Positions 49,807 through 58,429 of a DNA stretch of 64,000 bases are shown here, piece after piece. The notes beneath the pieces were generated by a model. That model had not been told where the DNA came from. It made no database searches and saw only the letters and a list, made by a program, of their open reading frames with translations. Location of the stretch: positions 620,001 to 684,000 of the forward strand of contig NZ_JBGKAC010000001.1 of NCBI RefSeq assembly GCF_041361465.1. The letters run 5' to 3'. Position 1 is the first letter of the stretch; each line of letters begins with the position of its first letter. The translations under genes were made by a program, and so were the position numbers. This DNA is from Halobaculum sp. MBLA0143 (lineage in GTDB: Archaea; Halobacteriota; Halobacteria; Halobacteriales; Haloferacaceae).

Positions 49807-49973
49807 GGCGGTGCGGTCGCGGTACGGCACTACGATTCGGAACGCGAGCGAGGGAGCGGAGCGACCGAGCGAGCGCCTTTTTCATCGACGTTTTTTCCTC
49901 GGGTGGCCCGCCGAGGCGGGGCCGAAGGCCCCGCCGCAGGGAGGCCACCCGAGGAGTGAAAAAGGTCGTGCGG
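49807..49973 (-). repeat. Right arm of inverted-repeat element
   Basis: Reverse complement of this arm reads like the left arm: (C/T)ACGACCTTTTT, hairpin, then the shared CGCTCGCTCGGTCGCTCCG tract and TCCGAAT...GTGCCG. Its own hairpin is CCTCGGGTGGCC (49897-49908) pairing with GGCCACCCGAGG (49943-49954), with an inner stem CGGGGCC-GAA-GGCCCCG (49917-49933). Ends 87 bases before the MoxR start. Confidence 0.75.
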
Positions 49974-50059
49974 CAGCGTTAGGTTCCTCCAGAACGAGTG
50001 TCGGAGTGTGACTCACTGCCACCACGGTCGCGTGCCGTTCGGTGGGGTGGGCTGTTACC

Positions 50060-51025
50060 ATGAGTGAGAGCGACGTCGACGTAGACGGAGCCGAGCGCAC
50101 CGCCCTCCCCGTGGACGAGGCCGCGGCCCTCGTCGAGCGGGTGAGCGACAACGTCGCAGACGTGATCGTCGGGCACGACGACGCAATCGAACACGTCCTG
50201 GTGACCGTGTTGGCGCGCGGCCACCTCCTGCTGGAGGACGTGCCCGGCGTCGGGAAGACGATGCTGGCACGCTCTATCGCGCGGTCAGTGGAGTGTGAGT
50301 TCAAGCGCGTCCAGTTCACCCCGGACCTACTGCCGGCGGACGTGACCGGGTCGAACGTGTTCAACCAGAAGACCCAGGAGTTCGAGTTCCGGCCGGGGCC
50401 GGTGTTCGCGAACGTCGTCTTGGGCGACGAGATCAACCGTGCGCCGCCGAAGACACAGTCGGCGCTGCTGGAGGCGATGGAGGAGACACAGGTGACGGTC
50501 GACGGCGACACGCGGTCACTCCAGGAGCCGTTCACCGTCATCGCCACACAGAACGACGTAGAGCCGGGCCGGACGTACGAACTGCCGATGGCGGAGATCG
50601 ACCGGTTCATGAAGAAGCTCCGGCTGGGCTACCCGGACTCCGCAGAGGAGACGGAGATGCTGGACCGGACGGCCGGCGACCACCCCATCGAGGCGTTGGA
50701 GTCGGTCGCCACCACGTCGGACCTCCGGCGGGCGCGTCGGACGGTCGGCGACACCGAAGTGTCGGAGCCGGTGCGGTCGTACGTGACCGAGCTGGCGAAC
50801 TACACCCGCGAGGAGGCGCAGTTGGGGGTCAGCCCGCGCGGGAGTATCGCGTTGATTCGGGCGTCACAGGCGCGGGCCGTCGTCGACGGCCGCGGGTACG
50901 TCACTCCGGACGACGTCCAGACGGAGGTTCGGACGGTGTTCCCCCACCGGATCAGGCCGCGCACCGGCAGCGAGACCGGACTGGACGTGACCGAGGACGC
51001 GCTGGAGGCCGTCCCGGTCGAGTGA
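50060..51025 (+). CDS. MoxR-family AAA+ ATPase
   Basis: A 321-residue AAA+ chaperone-like ATPase. Walker A is EDVPGVGKT near residue 60, Walker [23 protein letters not shown] with the family's NRAPPK loop, sensor 1 [26 protein letters not shown], and a C-terminal lid ([25 protein letters not shown]). MoxR proteins assemble or activate protein complexes, often together with DUF58 and transglutaminase genes, as here: DUF58 starts 4 bases after its stop. ATG 50060 is chosen over GTG 50042. Confidence 0.93.
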   Translation: MSESDVDVDGAERTALPVDEAAALVERVSDNVADVIVGHDDAIEHVLVTVLARGHLLLEDVPGVGKTMLARSIARSVECEFKRVQFTPDLLPADVTGSNVFNQKTQEFEFRPGPVFANVVLGDEINRAPPKTQSALLEAMEETQVTVDGDTRSLQEPFTVIATQNDVEPGRTYELPMAEIDRFMKKLRLGYPDSAEETEMLDRTAGDHPIEALESVATTSDLRRARRTVGDTEVSEPVRSYVTELANYTREEAQLGVSPRGSIALIRASQARAVVDGRGYVTPDDVQTEVRTVFPHRIRPRTGSETGLDVTEDALEAVPVE

Positions 51026-51029
51026 CGGA

Positions 51030-52103
51030 ATGCGACTCACACGACGCGGCAAGACGGTGGTCGCCGTCTGTCTGGTCGCGGTCGCCTCCGGCGTGACCTT
51101 CGGCCCGCGGTCGTTGGACGCGGTCGTCGTGCCGGGTGTGCTGGCGCTCGCGGCCGCCTACGTCCAGGTGTCGCGGACGGAGACGCCGACGGCCGTGCGG
51201 GAGACGCCCGCGGACGGCCACGTCGGCCGGGGCGGGACGGCCTCGCTGTCGTTCGTGGAGCGGGACGGCGCCGGCGCGGGGTCGGATCCGTTGTCCCGGC
51301 CGTTCCTCGGGCGCGTCGAGGAGACGGTGTCGGACGGGGTCGCGGTGGAGACGACGACCTACGAAGTGGTCGTCGGCGCGGAGCCGGCCGACTACGAGGT
51401 GACCTACGAGGCGCGCGGCCAGCACACGCTCGGGCCGGCGACCGTCTGGATCCGAGACGTGCTCGGGCTGTTGGAGGAGCGACGCTCCTGTCCGGGGACG
51501 GACACGGTGTTGGCGTACCCGGAGCCGAGAGCCATCGCGGCGTGGGCCAGACGCGACCTGCGGGCGCTGCACGAGACCGGCGTCCACGAGGAACGGTCGC
51601 AGTTCGACCGGCTCCGGGAGTACACGGACGGCGACTCGCTGCGTGACGTTCACTGGAAGACGACGGCCAAGCGCGACGAGCTGATCGTCAAGGAGTTCGC
51701 GGCCGAGGCGGAGACGGAGGCGGTGTCGCTGTCGGCGGGCGCGACCTCCGGCGGCGCAGACGGGATGGCTGTCGCGGCCGCGAGTCTGGCGCTGGCACTG
51801 ATCGAGGACGGCGTCCCGGTGAGCGTGACGCTCCCCGACGGGACGGTGGAGGCCGGCCCGGACCGCGGGAGTCGAGTGCGGCTGTTGGAACGGCTCGCGC
51901 TCGTCGGCCCGGGGCGGACCGGCACGGACGACGCGGACATCGTCGTGTTCGGCGAGCCCGGGGAGACGACCGTCACGGTCGGAGAGACGGAGACGACGTT
52001 CGACTCGCTGACGGCAGACAGACTCCCGGCGTACCGCACGGTCGGGGACCACACGGCGCCGGAGCCGGACAACGACCGCCGAGAACGCGAGGTGGCCGCG
52101 TGA
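51030..52103 (+). CDS. DUF58 domain protein
   Basis: A 357-residue membrane-anchored protein. Two hydrophobic helices at about 7-45 are followed by a beta domain and then the DUF58 core SQFDRLREYTDGDSLRDVHWKTTAKRDELIVKEF (landmarks: REYTDGDSLRDVHWK), a von Willebrand-A-like fold with incomplete MIDAS. DUF58 proteins partner MoxR ATPases. ATG 51030 lies 4 bases after the MoxR stop, and its TGA overlaps the GTG of the transglutaminase gene (GTGA), so the three genes form one operon. Function unknown, probably assembly or secretion of surface proteins. Confidence 0.92.
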   Translation: MRLTRRGKTVVAVCLVAVASGVTFGPRSLDAVVVPGVLALAAAYVQVSRTETPTAVRETPADGHVGRGGTASLSFVERDGAGAGSDPLSRPFLGRVEETVSDGVAVETTTYEVVVGAEPADYEVTYEARGQHTLGPATVWIRDVLGLLEERRSCPGTDTVLAYPEPRAIAAWARRDLRALHETGVHEERSQFDRLREYTDGDSLRDVHWKTTAKRDELIVKEFAAEAETEAVSLSAGATSGGADGMAVAAASLALALIEDGVPVSVTLPDGTVEAGPDRGSRVRLLERLALVGPGRTGTDDADIVVFGEPGETTVTVGETETTFDSLTADRLPAYRTVGDHTAPEPDNDRREREVAA

Positions 52104-54418
52104 GCGGCACGACCCGCGGCGGCGGCGCGGGCGCCAGCGTCGGCGGTCGGATCGGGAAGCCACCGGGCGCGGACGACGGGGCGTCCGTCGGCTCGCTGCG
52201 TGAGCGACTGTCGACCCCGGCGACCGCCGGCGTCGTGGCGGCGACACTGGCGTACCTCTCCGTGTTCTACCACGTCACCGACGTGGTCGGCGGGGTCGTC
52301 CCGCTGGGCTTCGAGATCGCCGTCGCGGTCGGACTGGGACTGGCCGGCGCGGTCACCCTCCGCGAACGGACGGCGCTGGCGGTCGCACTCGTCGGCTTCG
52401 CGGCCGCGCTGGGTGCGTACGTCCTCTCCGTGCCGGAGAGTCAACGGGCGTTGTTCACGGTCGGCCGACTCGCCCGGGACCTGCTCGCGTTGGCCTCCGG
52501 ACTGTCGGTGCTCAGACTCGTCAACGCGGGAGCGTGGGCGCTGTCTCTGGCGCCGGTGCCGACGTTCGTCGTCGCGTACCTGACCGGGCGTGGGCGACAC
52601 GTCTGGGCGGCGACGCTCGCGGCGGCAGCGACCGGCTTCTTCGTCCTGACGGGCGACGCCGGCCTGGGAGCGACGCTCGCGGGCGCGGTCGGGCTGACGG
52701 CCGCAGTCGGGCTGGCCGGGCTCGCCGCCGGCGGGCGGCGCGGGCTGGCGGGACAGTGGGACACGGTCGTCGTGATCGTGACGGCGATGGTGGTCGTCAC
52801 CTCGCTCGTGACGGTCGTCCCCGGGAGCGCACAGAGTCCGATCGTCCCCGGCGGCGGTGCGCCGTCGGTGGAGTCGAGTCTGGTGTCGAACGACCAACGA
52901 GTGGCGGTGTTGGGGAGTATCTCGCTGTCGCCGTCCGTGCGGTTCACCGTCGAGTCCAACCGTCCGGCCTACTGGCGTGTCGGCGCGTACGACCGCTACA
53001 CTGGTGGTGGCTGGGTCAGGACCGGAGAGTCGTCGCCGTACCGCGGGGCCGTCGAGGGCCCACCCGGCGAGAGCGTCCGCGTCGAGCAGACGTACACCGT
53101 CCGGACGAAGTTCGACGCCGTCCCGGCGGCGTACAAGCCGGTCCGGATCCGTGGGGAGACACGCCAGATCGCCCAGGTGACGAGCAACGGCGGGTTCGCC
53201 CCGGCGACGACGCTCGCGGAGAACGAGTCGTACACGGTGATCTCGCGGCAGCCGTCGGCGACGACTGCCGAACTCCGGCGCACGGGCGTCGACTACCCGG
53301 CGGGGATCCAGAGCCGGTACACGCAGCTGCCCGGCTCCACCCCGGATCGGGTGCGCGACCGCACCCAACAGGTGTTGCAACAAGCGGACGCGAGCACGCC
53401 GTACGACGCCGCGGTCGCCGTCGAGCGGTACCTGGAGTCGACGAAGGAGTACTCGCTGAACGTCCCCAACCCGGACGGGAGCATCGCCGACAGCTTCCTG
53501 TTCGAGATGGAGTCGGGCTACTGCACCTACTACGCGACGACGATGGTGACGATGCTCCGGTCACAGGGGATTCCCGCACGGTTCGTCACCGGCTACACGA
53601 CCGGCCAACGGGTCGGTCCCGACGAGTACGTCGTCCGCGGGCTCGACTCACACGCCTGGGTCGAGGTGTACTTCCCGGACGTCGGCTGGGTGCGGTTCGA
53701 CCCGACGCCGGCGGCCGAGCGGACGGACGCCGAGCGGTCGACCGTCGCCGAGGCCCGGGAGGCGGGTGCGTCGAACGTCGACACGGCCGGCTCCGCCGAC
53801 GGGGTGTACACCACGCCGGCACCGACGTTCGAGGAGACGGCAGACATCGGGGGCGCGAACGGGACGGACCCGAACCAGGTCGGGGCGATCGCCTCCCCCG
53901 GGCGTGCAGTCGACAACGGCACGCTGGCCGACAACCCGTTCGGCACCGCGCCGGGCGGTGGCGGCGGCAACGCGACGACCGGCGGCAGCGGTGACGGTGC
54001 CGGCGACGGCGGCGGCGGCCTCCCGTCCAGACGCGAGACAGTGCTCGGCGTGACGGCACTCGCCGGTGTCGTCGCCGGCGCCCGTCGTCTGGGGTTGACC
54101 GCCAGAGGGTACCGACTCCTGTGGACGGCGTACCAGCCGTCGGGCGACGACCCGACTGCGGCGGCGGAACGTGCCTACCGTCGCCTGGAGGCGACTGCCA
54201 CGCGGCGCTACCGCGAACGGCGTCCGGGCGAGACACCGCGCCAGTACGTCGACAACGTCGTCCGGCGCGGGCTGGACGAGGACGCCCAGGCGGTCGCCCG
54301 GGCGTACGAACTGGCCCACTACGGTCCGGGAGTCGACGAGACGACGGCCGCGGAGACCGTAGCGACGGTCGACCGCATCGTCCGTGACGGGCTGCCGGTG
54401 ATCCGTCGGCTGCGGTGA
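52100..54418 (+). CDS. Transglutaminase-like membrane protein (TgpA type)
   Basis: A 772-residue protein with about 6 N-terminal helices (to residue ~215), an extracellular beta region, and a transglutaminase core. The catalytic triad is Cys near 474 (SGYCTYYATTMVTMLR), His near 517 (DSHAWVEVYF), and Asp near 533 (RFDPTP). A second membrane segment near 650 and a helical DUF4129-like C-terminus (RLEATATRRYRERRPGETPRQYV) follow. Known TgpA-type proteins link a protease/amide-forming domain to MoxR-DUF58 partners. GTG 52100 is coupled to DUF58. Gly/Asn-rich linkers (about 610-640) are disordered. Confidence 0.92.
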   Translation: MSGTTRGGGAGASVGGRIGKPPGADDGASVGSLRERLSTPATAGVVAATLAYLSVFYHVTDVVGGVVPLGFEIAVAVGLGLAGAVTLRERTALAVALVGFAAALGAYVLSVPESQRALFTVGRLARDLLALASGLSVLRLVNAGAWALSLAPVPTFVVAYLTGRGRHVWAATLAAAATGFFVLTGDAGLGATLAGAVGLTAAVGLAGLAAGGRRGLAGQWDTVVVIVTAMVVVTSLVTVVPGSAQSPIVPGGGAPSVESSLVSNDQRVAVLGSISLSPSVRFTVESNRPAYWRVGAYDRYTGGGWVRTGESSPYRGAVEGPPGESVRVEQTYTVRTKFDAVPAAYKPVRIRGETRQIAQVTSNGGFAPATTLAENESYTVISRQPSATTAELRRTGVDYPAGIQSRYTQLPGSTPDRVRDRTQQVLQQADASTPYDAAVAVERYLESTKEYSLNVPNPDGSIADSFLFEMESGYCTYYATTMVTMLRSQGIPARFVTGYTTGQRVGPDEYVVRGLDSHAWVEVYFPDVGWVRFDPTPAAERTDAERSTVAEAREAGASNVDTAGSADGVYTTPAPTFEETADIGGANGTDPNQVGAIASPGRAVDNGTLADNPFGTAPGGGGGNATTGGSGDGAGDGGGGLPSRRETVLGVTALAGVVAGARRLGLTARGYRLLWTAYQPSGDDPTAAAERAYRRLEATATRRYRERRPGETPRQYVDNVVRRGLDEDAQAVARAYELAHYGPGVDETTAAETVATVDRIVRDGLPVIRRLR

Positions 54419-54582
54419 CCGCTCGCCCGATCGAAGACCGCGCGCGAGTCTCGTCGGGGGTCGACGCCGTCGTCACGCCGGCCACACTCCCCACAACCGG
54501 TCGTGCGAGCGCCGGTTCGTTTAACACACGACGGTGACCGTCGCCCGCCACTCGGTCGAGTGCCGACGACTTGCGCCGTCTC

Positions 54583-54600
54583 CTGTCGGTTCTCCGACAG
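54583..54600. promoter_or_regulatory. Hairpin upstream of the aSUI1 gene
   Basis: CTGTCGG (54583-54589), TTCT, CCGACAG (54594-54600): perfect 7-bp stem, 24 bases before the TATA-like TATTTAATA. The 240-base gap 54419-54657 otherwise shows no gene; the hairpin could be a factor site. Confidence 0.4.
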
Positions 54601-54623
54601 CCGTTCGCGGGGGCTCCCGACAC

Positions 54624-54632
54624 TATTTAATA
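54624..54632 (+). promoter_or_regulatory. TATA box of the aSUI1 gene
   Basis: TATTTAATA, itself palindromic, centred 30 bases before ATG 54658; suggests leaderless or very short leader. Confidence 0.6.
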
Positions 54633-54657
54633 GGACGCCGCAGTACCTACGATCCGA

Positions 54658-54951
54658 ATGTCCGAGGTATGCTCGACGTGCGGACTGCCTGACGAACTCT
54701 GCGTCTGCGAGGACGTGGCAAAGGAGTCTCAGGAGATCGAAGTCCGCATCGACGAGCGCAGGTACGGCAAGGAGGTAACGATCATCGAGGGATTCGACCC
54801 GGGCGACGTGGACATGGACTCGCTGTCGTCGGACCTGAAGTCGAAGTTCGCCTGTGGCGGCACCGTCGAGGACGGCTCGATCGAACTCCAGGGCAACCAC
54901 ACCGGCCGCGTGGAGGACTTCCTCCGCGACAAGGGGTACAACGTCGCGTGA
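54658..54951 (+). CDS. Translation initiation factor aSUI1 (aIF1)
   Basis: A 97-residue homolog of eukaryotic eIF1 that controls start-codon choice on the small subunit. The N-terminal [15 protein letters not shown] holds C-x2-C and C-x-C Cys, often seen as a zinc knuckle in archaeal SUI1. The core [37 protein letters not shown] and [11 protein letters not shown] is typical. ATG 54658 is 30 bases past TATTTAATA. Confidence 0.95.
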   Translation: MSEVCSTCGLPDELCVCEDVAKESQEIEVRIDERRYGKEVTIIEGFDPGDVDMDSLSSDLKSKFACGGTVEDGSIELQGNHTGRVEDFLRDKGYNVA

Positions 54952-55076
54952 CCGTCCGTACCTGACTCCCGCACGTCGAGCCTCGCTCGCTCGGCGACTC
55001 CACACACCGCTCACAGTTCCCCAGTGGCGTCGCCGTGACCGCCGGACGTATCACCCGGTCGTGTGAAGCTGTCACT

Positions 55077-57329
55077 GTGTTGCGTGGACTGACAGCGCTG
55101 CTCGTCGCGCTCCTCGCAGTCGGTGCCGTCGCCGGCGTGGCGTCACCCGCCCCGGCCCCGACGGCTGGCGAGACGAACGCGACAGAGACGACCGACGGTA
55201 AGGCCCCGACGGCTGGCGAGACGAACGCGACAGAGACGACCGACGAGGAGACACTGACGGCCGGCGGGACGAACGCGACGACCGTGGTCGCCGACGAGAC
55301 ACCGACGACCGGAGCGGCGAGTGGACCCACCGAGGCGACGGTCGTGACAGCCGCGACTGCGACCGCGACGAGAACGGCCGACGCCGTGATCGAGCAACGG
55401 GTGACGCTCTCGCTGACGCCGGCGACGCCCGGCCGGATCAGGGTGCAGTACGGCTACGAGTTTCCGTCGTACCTGGGGGAGTTCCGGGTTCGACTGTCGA
55501 ACCGGACGACCCTCCAGTCGGCGACCGGGTTCGACCGGTCGAACGGGCAGTACGTCTGGGACGGGACGAGCGACCCCACGATCACGGTGACGTACGCGGC
55601 CAACCGGACGGCCCGCGAGACGGGCTCCGAGGCGTCGGCCGCAGACGGCGACCACGGGTTCCTGTTCACCGACCGTGGGCCGTGGGCGCTCGTCCAGGTG
55701 CCCGGCTACGAGGCGGCCTGGCGCTACGAGCGGGGCCGCGAGCCGCCGGAACTCGTCCAGCGTGTCCGGACGGACGGCCCCGGCGTCGCCGGCACGAAGG
55801 TGGCGTTCCTCGGCGCGCACACGGTCCACGAACGAGTGGCACACGGGCAACGACTGCGGCTGGTCGTCCCGGGGGCGGCGACGCTCCGCCCGTCGCCGAC
55901 GGCGGTGTTGAACGCCACGGCGACCGCGAGCGACGCGCTCCGGGTCGGCGACCGCGACGAGTCCGTCTGGCTGTTCGCGGCGCCGACGAGCGTCGACTGG
56001 GCCGTCCGCGGGCTCCAGACCGGGCCGACGGACGCCTGGGTCCAGGCCGACACGCCGGTGACGACGCCCGACAACGTCTGGATCCACGAGTACGTCCACA
56101 CCCGGCAGTCGTTCACCCCCGCGAGCGAGACGGCGTGGCTGACGGAGGGGTCGGCGGACTACTACGCGGCGGCGCTGTCGCTGCGGGCCGGTACCGTCGA
56201 GTTCGACGCCGTCGCCGACACGCTCCGGCGTGGTCGGGCGCCACGAGTCGGCGACACGGTGCTCACCCGACCGGAGACGTGGGGCCAGTACGGCGCCTAC
56301 CACGTCGGCGCACTCGTCGCCGGCGAGCTCGACCGTCGGCTACGGGCCGACGGTGACTCTCTCGACACGGTCCTGGCGGCCGCCAACGCCGCCGACGACA
56401 CGTTCACGCCAGCCGACTTGGAGGCGACGCTGTCGGCCGCCGGCGACGACGACCTCGTCGCGGCCGCGACCCGCTACACCACCACGACGGAGCGACCGAC
56501 GGTGTGGAACCGGTCCGTCCACGCGGCGACGTTCGGCGGCGTCGCCGCCTTCGAGACGGCGACGACCACACGTGTCGCCGGTCCGTACCGCGAGGGCCCG
56601 CTGTCGTCACCCGTGGTCACGGGCGAGACGGTCGTCGTCGACACCCGGGTGCAGAACACCGGCGACACGGCCGGCGACTACCGGCTCGTCGTGAGTGTGG
56701 ACGGCGTCCGGACGGGAACTCGGACGGGCCGACTCCGCCCCGGGGAGTCGACGACCGTCACCGTGAACCGGACGTTCGAGACCGCCGGTGACCACACCGT
56801 CGTCGTCGGCGACGAACGCGTGACAGTCTCGGTCCGGACGCCGGCGAGCCCCCGCGTCGACGAGCTCACTGTCCCGTCGCAGGTCGCCGTGGGCGACGAG
56901 ATTCCGGTCCGTGTCGGCGTGTCGAACCCGATGTCGTACCCTGCCGTCGGCAACGTCACCGTCGCCGTCGACGGCCGGGCGACGGCGACCCGCCGGGTGA
57001 CGCTCCCGCCGAACGGGACGGCGACGCTCTCGGTAGCCGTCGCGGCGCCGGACGGCGGCGACCCGACGATCACCGCCGGCAACCGGACGGCGACCGTGAC
57101 GGTGACGACACCGACACCGACGAGCTCTCCGACGGCGACGAGGGGAACGCCACGGGCGACCAGAACGCCACAGAGGACACCGACGGCGGAGACGACCGTG
57201 CCGGCCGGGACGGCGACCTCGTCGCCGTCGGCCGGCACGACACGCTCTGCGGCGCCCGTGCTCGGTGTGGCCGGGACACTCCTCGCTGTGGCACTGGCGG
57301 TCGTGGCGGTGTGGCGCCGCCGAGCGTGA
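55077..57329 (+). CDS. Secreted/surface HExxH metallopeptidase with C-terminal anchor
   Basis: A 750-residue cell-surface protein. MLRGLTALLVALLAVGAVAG is the signal peptide. A Thr-rich part with 16-residue repeats (APTAGETNATETTD, about 25-70) precedes a beta-rich domain. The zinc site is H337-E-Y-V-H341 with E357 (LTEGSADYY) as a likely third ligand, the gluzincin pattern. Two CARDB-like domains (about 505-590 and 600-680) follow, then a Thr/Pro-rich stalk and a transmembrane helix with RRRA, giving a surface anchor. GTG 55077 starts the signal; GTG 55035 would add a nonhydrophobic extension. No closer peptidase family was recognised. N-glycosylation sequons are many. Confidence 0.83.
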   Translation: MLRGLTALLVALLAVGAVAGVASPAPAPTAGETNATETTDGKAPTAGETNATETTDEETLTAGGTNATTVVADETPTTGAASGPTEATVVTAATATATRTADAVIEQRVTLSLTPATPGRIRVQYGYEFPSYLGEFRVRLSNRTTLQSATGFDRSNGQYVWDGTSDPTITVTYAANRTARETGSEASAADGDHGFLFTDRGPWALVQVPGYEAAWRYERGREPPELVQRVRTDGPGVAGTKVAFLGAHTVHERVAHGQRLRLVVPGAATLRPSPTAVLNATATASDALRVGDRDESVWLFAAPTSVDWAVRGLQTGPTDAWVQADTPVTTPDNVWIHEYVHTRQSFTPASETAWLTEGSADYYAAALSLRAGTVEFDAVADTLRRGRAPRVGDTVLTRPETWGQYGAYHVGALVAGELDRRLRADGDSLDTVLAAANAADDTFTPADLEATLSAAGDDDLVAAATRYTTTTERPTVWNRSVHAATFGGVAAFETATTTRVAGPYREGPLSSPVVTGETVVVDTRVQNTGDTAGDYRLVVSVDGVRTGTRTGRLRPGESTTVTVNRTFETAGDHTVVVGDERVTVSVRTPASPRVDELTVPSQVAVGDEIPVRVGVSNPMSYPAVGNVTVAVDGRATATRRVTLPPNGTATLSVAVAAPDGGDPTITAGNRTATVTVTTPTPTSSPTATRGTPRATRTPQRTPTAETTVPAGTATSSPSAGTTRSAAPVLGVAGTLLAVALAVVAVWRRRA
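55154..55288 (+). repeat. 48-bp tandem repeats within the metallopeptidase gene
   Basis: Unit starts at 55154 and 55202 are near-identical for about 43 bases, with a third degenerate unit from about 55250. They encode the 16-residue Thr-rich repeats of the stalk. Confidence 0.75.
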
Positions 57330-57340
57330 GGTAGCGTCGG

Positions 57341-57706
57341 CTAGAACGGAGCGTCCTCGGTGCCGTCGGGCGAGGCGGCCGTGTCGGCCTCGGCCAGCGG
57401 GCCGTCCCAGGCCTCCAGCCCGCCCGCGAGGCTCTCGACGGTCGCGTCGGCCGACCCCTCGAACGAGCCGATCAGTCGTGCGGCCCGGACGCTCGCCTTC
57501 CCGTGTGGACACACCGTGACGACGTGGTCGGCGCCCGCGAGGTCGGCGACGCGATCCGGCAGCGCCTCCAACGGGACGTTCTCTGCGCCGGGGATGTGTC
57601 CACGCCGGAACGACCGCGGGTTCCTGATGTCGACGATCCGGCGATCGGTGTCGTCGCCGTCGTCGAGACACTCGGCCAGCTCGCTCGGCTCGATTTCGCC
57701 GTCCAT
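57341..57706 (-). CDS. Rhodanese-like domain protein
   Basis: A 121-residue single-domain sulfurtransferase. The active Cys is in VVTVCPHGKAS (CPHGKAS loop), preceded by RIVDIRNPRSFRRGHIPGAENVPL. The loop's length (six residues) fits sulfur, not phosphate, substrates. ATG 57706 is the natural start. It converges with the metallopeptidase and lies 78 bases from the NUDIX gene upstream on the same strand. Confidence 0.92.
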   Translation of the reverse strand: MDGEIEPSELAECLDDGDDTDRRIVDIRNPRSFRRGHIPGAENVPLEALPDRVADLAGADHVVTVCPHGKASVRAARLIGSFEGSADATVESLAGGLEAWDGPLAEADTAASPDGTEDAPF

Positions 57707-57783
57707 ACCGGTTGCTGGGACGCCCCCGACAAGAGCCCGTCGTCACGAGGAGGCGGTGCCGTCACCGTCCTCCACTCTCGGAG

Positions 57784-58389
57784 TCACAACAGTCCCTCGT
57801 CGGCCGCGAGCAACACCCCTTCGACGGTGGCGTCGTTCGCCGGCTGCTCGCGGGCCACCGCGACCGCCTCCGACACGGGGACGCTCCGCGGCGTCAGGAA
57901 CTCGTTGTCGTCGAGTTCCTGGCCGACCGGCTCCAGCCCCTCCGCGAACACGAACCCCCGCTTGTGTCGGAGCAGTCCGGTCGTGCAGTCGACCGCCTGG
58001 AGCAGCGAGAGGCCGTCGGCGGCGAAGCCGGTCTCCTCGCGCAGTTCTCGTTCGGCCGCGGCGGTGAACGACTCGCCGGCTTCGACGATTCCCGCCGGCA
58101 GTTCCGTCTGTGTCGACCGGATCGTCGGACGGTACTGCTCCACGAACAACAGTTGGTCGTCCGTCCGCGCCAGGACGACGACCGCCGTCGCCAGCTCCGC
58201 CCAGTAGTAGCGCTTGCGCGTCCCGTCCGGCTGCTCGACGAGGTCGTAGCCCGCCTGGACCCAGCCCGTCTCGTACTCCGTCTCACTCTCGATCACGGGC
58301 CAGTCCGGGTGCGGCTCCCCTCGGGGGTCGTGTCGCCGGCCGTCGTCGAACGCGGGTGTCGTCGCCGGGTCGTCGGTGTCGTCTGTCAC
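57784..58389 (-). CDS. NUDIX hydrolase (ADP-ribose pyrophosphatase-like)
   Basis: A 201-residue hydrolase. The Nudix box G-x5-E-x7-R-E-U-x-E-E is complete: GIVEAGESFTAAAERELREETGF. Upstream GTRKRYYWAELATAVVVLA and EQYRPTIRSTQTELPAG match ADP-ribose/nucleoside-diphosphate-sugar hydrolases. GTG 58389 begins MTDDTDDPATTP, an acidic extension of about 35 residues. Role: clean-up of ADP-ribose or similar; unproved here. Confidence 0.92.
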   Translation of the reverse strand: MTDDTDDPATTPAFDDGRRHDPRGEPHPDWPVIESETEYETGWVQAGYDLVEQPDGTRKRYYWAELATAVVVLARTDDQLLFVEQYRPTIRSTQTELPAGIVEAGESFTAAAERELREETGFAADGLSLLQAVDCTTGLLRHKRGFVFAEGLEPVGQELDDNEFLTPRSVPVSEAVAVAREQPANDATVEGVLLAADEGLL

Positions 58390-58429
58390 GCTCCGTCGGT
58401 AGGTCGGGACGGGGCGTCGGGCTTTCGGT

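Noticed and set aside
49179-49959. Several small frames such as MSIKKALARSLRSLAR in the gene-free interval
   Set aside because: They arise from the shared inverted tract; they lack codon bias, and the two arms give different products after a few residues.
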